Assembly (NCBI GenBank): GCA_030696465.1
Contig: JAUYSE010000036.1
Location: 1 to 10,403, forward strand
Length of the DNA: 10,403 bases
Direction of reading: 5' to 3'
DNA from: Legionellaceae bacterium
GTDB lineage: Bacteria > Pseudomonadota > Gammaproteobacteria > Legionellales > Legionellaceae
The notes beneath the pieces are model-generated. The model was not told the DNA's origin, did not search any database, and was given only the letters and a program-made list of their open reading frames with translations. The translations under genes were made by a program, and so were the position numbers. Of the stretch, positions 7,339 through 10,403 are shown piece by piece. Position 1 is the first letter of the stretch, and every line of letters begins with the position of its first letter.

Positions 7339-7385
7339 AAACTGTCGCATTAACTGCTCCGCTTCCTCACGGTGTCGCGGCTCGG
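7307..7385. repeat. Large GC-rich hairpin of about 79 bp
   Basis: CCGAGCCGCGA at 7307-7317 pairs with TCGCGGCTCGG at 7375-7385, and CCGTGAGGAAGCGGA pairs with TCCGCTTCCTCACGG. Only a two-base TG bulge interrupts the stem. Inside it, AGTTAA pairs with TTAACT, leaving a loop of about 10 bases. It lies about 50 bases beyond the stop of the 869-residue gene and upstream of the next gene's promoter. It could act as a transcript barrier or 3' stabiliser, although no T tract follows. Confidence 0.8.
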
Positions 7386-7435
7386 AAACTGAGTCAGGGC
7401 CTGAAGGATGACGTCTGTTTTTGATTCGACACCAA

Positions 7436-10045
7436 TCACAACAAATCAGGCTGTGAGGCTGAAGCAGGCGGATCTCCTTCATTTCGTTTCTTATCAATAA
7501 TGGCCCTATATTTATTGGTTACTTCTACTACCGGTTTCAAGACCATTTTTTCACTGTGAGAATCGGCAAACACACTCTTGAGCCATCTAAAAAATCCGAC
7601 AAAGCCCTTATGATCTTCTGGATCTTGCGCACGTAGTTTTTCTGCCGACTCATTAATAATTTTATCTACTTTTCCTAAAGCTTCTATTTTCTTATCAGGA
7701 TAACCGGCTAAGCCTTTTCCTACGGTATCTAGAAGTTCGGTAATAACTCGATATTTTTCAACACGAGCAGAAGTATTTAAAATGTTTACAGTCTCAACTG
7801 GACGACTTGTCAAATCTGCATCTTTCTTATCGAGTCGTTCTTTATACCTCAGTAAGTGGCGCTGAATATTCAAAAGATCCAATTGTCTTATAAAATTTTC
7901 TTTTTGTGCCACTAAACTAGAAAGATTTTTCTTGTCTATACTTAAATCACTCGCTTGAGGTTTTTCATCGATGGTATGGCCTAACTCAATAGTGGCAGTC
8001 CATGATGCTATTTTTTTAGTTACGTCATTAATAGCCTGAGTTACGTCATTAATAGAGGCATAACTTACATTAGGGATTTCTATTATCGAAGAAACTCGTA
8101 CCTTAGGGGTATCTGGTGTATCTTTTGTTTTCCGCATCTTCTTTTTTTTAACAGATCCCATTTCTTTAAATTTATGAACCAATAAATCCATCGTCTCTGT
8201 CAATCCAACTGTACTACCCGTTATTTCTCCTACACTCTGAACCGATTGTATAGCCCCACTTAATGACTCTCTTGCCTTGTTTTTGTTTTCTACGCTGGGA
8301 TCTCTTTGTGCCTTTTCATAAGTGGTATTTACAAGCTCGATCAGTTTTTTAATTAACGGATCCACAATGTCTGTCAGTCCGACTACATGATTACTTAGCT
8401 CTTTAGCAGCTTGTATAGCTGCACTTAGTAATTCTTGTGCCCTATTTTCTACAGTAGGGTCATTTTGTACTTCCTCATAGGCAGTATTTGCTAATACGAT
8501 AAGTTTATTCATCTTTTTTTCATCTTCAGCAATGAGCCACTTCTTCGCCTTTAACTCAGACACAGCTTTACTCAATGCCTTATATTTTTCCGTTAACGGT
8601 TCAACAATTGCATCGATTCCCTTCGCGCTAGGATCGATTCTTTTCACCGATTTAACAGACTCTATTGCTACATAAATTCGCTCTTGTACCGCTGTTACTT
8701 TTTCAAGGTCATCAGAATTTTTTACTGTTTCATATGCAACATATGCAGAATCTATCAACAGATCTGCCTGCAACTTCGCCTCAGATAATTCTAGCTTATT
8801 CAGTTTCACCTTTAAATCTAGCCACATTGTCATATTTTTTATGGATTTCGCAGCTTGTTTAGAATCTCTCAAAATTATTAGAGCCCCCCGTATTTTATCA
8901 AGATTATCTGAGTCTTTTGCTTCCTCATATGCAGTTGTGGCATCCTTAAATAATAAATTCACTTTCAGTAAACGTGCATTCTCTATCTGTTGTTTAAATG
9001 CTGTGATTTGTTCTTTTTTAGAGCTTAGCCAATCACCCGTTAACATATATTTTCTCGCAAACACTCCTATAGTTTCTTCTAGTTTAGAAAGCTGAAGACC
9101 TAAACCATCGAGCGCAGCAAGATTCTCCTTCTCTGCAGCTTGTAAAAAATCCCTAACCAATATCATCTTCGTATCAATCGATGCAATCTCCGCTTTACTG
9201 AGCGTTTTTAACTCAGCTAAAGCTGCTCGTCTGTCTATGAGGGGTCGCTGTTTATATTTTGTGAGCTCATTATAAGGCGTTTTAGCCTGTGTATAGTCTT
9301 GTGTTGTCCATGGTCGATAATATTCGGCTAACTGAATCGCCTCAAATGCCGCTATTAATTTTTTATCCGCATCTTCTATGTGGCTTTCGATCGGGGTTGT
9401 CGATGCTAATTCCTGCGCCTTATCTGCGCTTTGTATTGCTTCAAGTGCGGCCTGTAACATTCCTTCGGGGGTGAATCGTTTTAGATTTTCTTGTGCAGCG
9501 GATAGTTTTTTAATTTGGGCATCTCTCCACGCAATAGAGACAATTTCGCTCAAGACAGGATGATTATGATGCATCACCACTGCGAATACTTTACCTTCTG
9601 CTGCTTGTAATTGTTTCTTTACCTCGTCAACCCCTTCTTCTGGAGTTTTGATATCTTTTAATTTTTTATAAGCTTGCATAGCAGAATCTATGGATGCTTC
9701 TGCTGCAATTCTGGCATTAAGTCCTTTACTCAAAATTTCTTTTATGGCGGGTGTCGATGGTTTACTGGTTGTTACTGCTGCTAAAATATCGAGAATAACG
9801 TTTTGTATTTCTGGATGCTTGTCTGAGATTTTAAATAAGATATACAAACGATGACAGAGCTCTGTTTTATCTGCAAGATTATATACCCGCTGAGGGCGAA
9901 ATACTGTCTGAACATAGTACGCTGGAGAGCTGGCATCGTTGCTCGAGGTATTTTCAGGGAGTCCGTTTCTTTCCCAAATTTGCATAGATGCATCAAGAGC
10001 AGCAAATGCATGTCTAAGCCCTAGAGCTATAAATTCGGTTGGCAT
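7436..10045 (-). CDS. 869-residue helical-repeat protein, paralog 3
   Basis: This is the first gene of the array in the direction of transcription; no named family is recognised. The N-terminal cap (about 8-72) reads LRHAFAALD, YYVQTVF and DKTELCHRLYIL, a more diverged form of the shared cap with an insertion. Modules follow at about 118-190 (WRD at W173), 200-280, 365-420, 430-500, and then two very similar ones at 513-564 and 567-618 (TAYEEVQNDPTVEN and TTYEKAQRDPSVEN). A lysine cluster KKKKMRK is at 633-639, and an INDVT-x-A-INDVT duplication is near 665-675. The C-terminal domain at about 726-854 has NTSARVEKYRVI, DHKGFVGFFRWLKS and MVLKPVVEVTNKYR. No signal peptide or membrane segment is seen. 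The ATG at 10043-10045 has GGAG 5 bases upstream. Function is unknown; a large helical adaptor or effector is inference. Confidence 0.9.
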   Translation of the reverse strand: MPTEFIALGLRHAFAALDASMQIWERNGLPENTSSNDASSPAYYVQTVFRPQRVYNLADKTELCHRLYILFKISDKHPEIQNVILDILAAVTTSKPSTPAIKEILSKGLNARIAAEASIDSAMQAYKKLKDIKTPEEGVDEVKKQLQAAEGKVFAVVMHHNHPVLSEIVSIAWRDAQIKKLSAAQENLKRFTPEGMLQAALEAIQSADKAQELASTTPIESHIEDADKKLIAAFEAIQLAEYYRPWTTQDYTQAKTPYNELTKYKQRPLIDRRAALAELKTLSKAEIASIDTKMILVRDFLQAAEKENLAALDGLGLQLSKLEETIGVFARKYMLTGDWLSSKKEQITAFKQQIENARLLKVNLLFKDATTAYEEAKDSDNLDKIRGALIILRDSKQAAKSIKNMTMWLDLKVKLNKLELSEAKLQADLLIDSAYVAYETVKNSDDLEKVTAVQERIYVAIESVKSVKRIDPSAKGIDAIVEPLTEKYKALSKAVSELKAKKWLIAEDEKKMNKLIVLANTAYEEVQNDPTVENRAQELLSAAIQAAKELSNHVVGLTDIVDPLIKKLIELVNTTYEKAQRDPSVENKNKARESLSGAIQSVQSVGEITGSTVGLTETMDLLVHKFKEMGSVKKKKMRKTKDTPDTPKVRVSSIIEIPNVSYASINDVTQAINDVTKKIASWTATIELGHTIDEKPQASDLSIDKKNLSSLVAQKENFIRQLDLLNIQRHLLRYKERLDKKDADLTSRPVETVNILNTSARVEKYRVITELLDTVGKGLAGYPDKKIEALGKVDKIINESAEKLRAQDPEDHKGFVGFFRWLKSVFADSHSEKMVLKPVVEVTNKYRAIIDKKRNEGDPPASASQPDLL
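8018..8055. repeat. 21-bp period direct repeat in paralog 3
   Basis: AGTTACGTCATTAATAG occurs at 8018-8034 and again at 8039-8055. The period of 21 bp keeps the frame and encodes the doubled INDVT heptad. This would fit a one-turn extension of a coiled coil. Confidence 0.8.
8192..8509 (-). repeat. Tandemly duplicated protein module in paralog 3
   Basis: Residues 513-564 and 567-618 align closely: KL(IV/IE)L(A/V)NT(A/T)YE, then (N/R)DP(T/S)VEN, then LS(A/G)AIQ, then VGLT. They are more alike than other modules in the three proteins, so this looks like a recent internal duplication. It shows how module number can grow. Confidence 0.7.
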
Positions 10046-10075
10046 ACAATCTCCATTTATCGACTAATTATGACA

Positions 10076-10103
10076 ATTATGGACCACAATGACTTTAATT
10101 CAA
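10076..10103 (-). promoter_or_regulatory. Conserved sigma70-type promoter of paralog 3
   Basis: TTGAAT (10098-10103) and CATAAT (10076-10081) on the minus strand are separated by 16 bp. The -10 box is 31 bases from the ATG. The spacer GTCATTGTGGTC is a two-base variant of the sequence in the other two promoters. Confidence 0.75.
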
Positions 10104-10152
10104 GCTGGCAAGCCCAAGAAAAGGGAAAGATCTATTTTTGTCCTCTCCCTAA

Positions 10153-10212
10153 CCCTCTCCACGATTAACCTTTAGCGTTTTTTACATGGCTCCTTGCGTT
10201 GCGTGGAGAGGG
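10153..10212. repeat. REP-like inverted repeat
   Basis: CCCTCTCCACG at 10153-10163 pairs perfectly with CGTGGAGAGGG at 10202-10212 across a 38-base spacer. The left arm is preceded by a second, partial CCTCTCCCTAA copy. CCTCTCCCTAACCCTCTCC-type sequences are common dispersed repeats in gammaproteobacterial genomes. It lies upstream of the paralog 3 promoter. Confidence 0.65.
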
Positions 10213-10403
10213 GACTTTCTTTGGAAAAAAAAATAGGTGTACAGATAAAAACCGAAAAAACGCAGAACTGACTCCTAAGTAACTTCTCATTAACTTGTTG
10301 AATTAACGTTCATTAAGAATTTATCGTGCGCGATTTTAACTCAAAACAGTTACTAAAACGATGCTCGCGCCCGCAGGGCGCTAGATTGCTTGTGGGTAAT
10401 GAT
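10213..10403. other. Intergenic stretch, no gene seen
   Basis: I see no supported gene between the REP-like repeat and the right edge. All minus-strand frames entering from the edge stop within about 30 codons, and the last ATG on the plus strand is too near the end to judge. A compact GCGCCC-GCA-GGGCGC hairpin is at 10367-10381. It could be a terminator or REP for a gene outside the window, but it has no adjoining T tract. Confidence 0.5.

Noticed and set aside
3177..7385. A CRISPR array or an insertion sequence around the middle gene
   Set aside because: The repeats are few, inverted and unevenly spaced, and no transposase or cas-like gene is present; the gene between them is a paralog of its neighbours.
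7291..7497. A 68-codon minus-strand frame
   Set aside because: It is made from the large hairpin and overlaps the end of the 869-residue gene in another frame.
590..10045. Assignment to a known effector, myosin-like or SMC protein from the coiled-coil character
   Set aside because: There is no Walker A motif, hinge or other diagnostic site; Lys/Gln/Ala-rich helices give superficial likeness to many coiled-coil proteins.
10367..10381. Rho-independent terminator at the right end
   Set aside because: The stem-loop is good but no T tract follows on either strand, so it is only noted as a hairpin.

Overview
The window is an AT-rich bacterial locus dominated by three large genes, all on the minus strand (transcribed right to left). 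They encode 869, 1193 and 822 residue proteins at 7436-10045, 3479-7060 and 590-3058. A fourth minus-strand gene starts at 202 and runs off the left edge. I recognise none of the four products as a named family. The three large proteins are clearly paralogous. Each has a similar N-terminal cap (LW-SFD/E, then Y-V-QF and a K-EL--RL--L helix), a variable number of about 75-90 residue helical modules often marked by a W-R-D/N-x-Q motif, and a C-terminal domain of about 120 residues with an EKYRVI motif, a DHKGF--FF-WLKS motif and a VLKP---VTNKYR motif. None shows a signal peptide or membrane segment.

Each large gene has its own promoter. The three promoters are nearly superimposable (TTGAAT, a 16-bp spacer, CATAAT or CATACT) and sit about 30 bp from the ATG. 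This argues for three co-regulated single-gene transcription units rather than one operon.

The intergenic stretches (203-589, 3059-3478, 7061-7435, 10046-10403) contain no convincing genes apart from promoters. They are packed with small palindromic repeats. An 85-bp repeat (R1) and a 49-bp repeat (R2) each occur in both gaps flanking the middle gene, in inverted orientation. One R1 copy lies in a 155-bp MITE-like element with 25-bp terminal inverted repeats. A very strong hairpin of about 79 bp lies at 7307-7385, and a shared CTAAATCCCGGGA-GAC core occurs three times.

The organism cannot be fixed from sequence alone. AT-rich coding, dense short palindromic repeats with GTCATCC/GGATGAC ends, and a tandem family of very long helical, Lys/Gln/Ala-rich soluble proteins fit a host-associated bacterium. 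My best guess is an intracellular gammaproteobacterium of the Legionellales (for example a Rickettsiella-, Aquicella- or Berkiella-like lineage), where such proteins are often secreted effectors. That assignment, and any secretion or host role, is inference.
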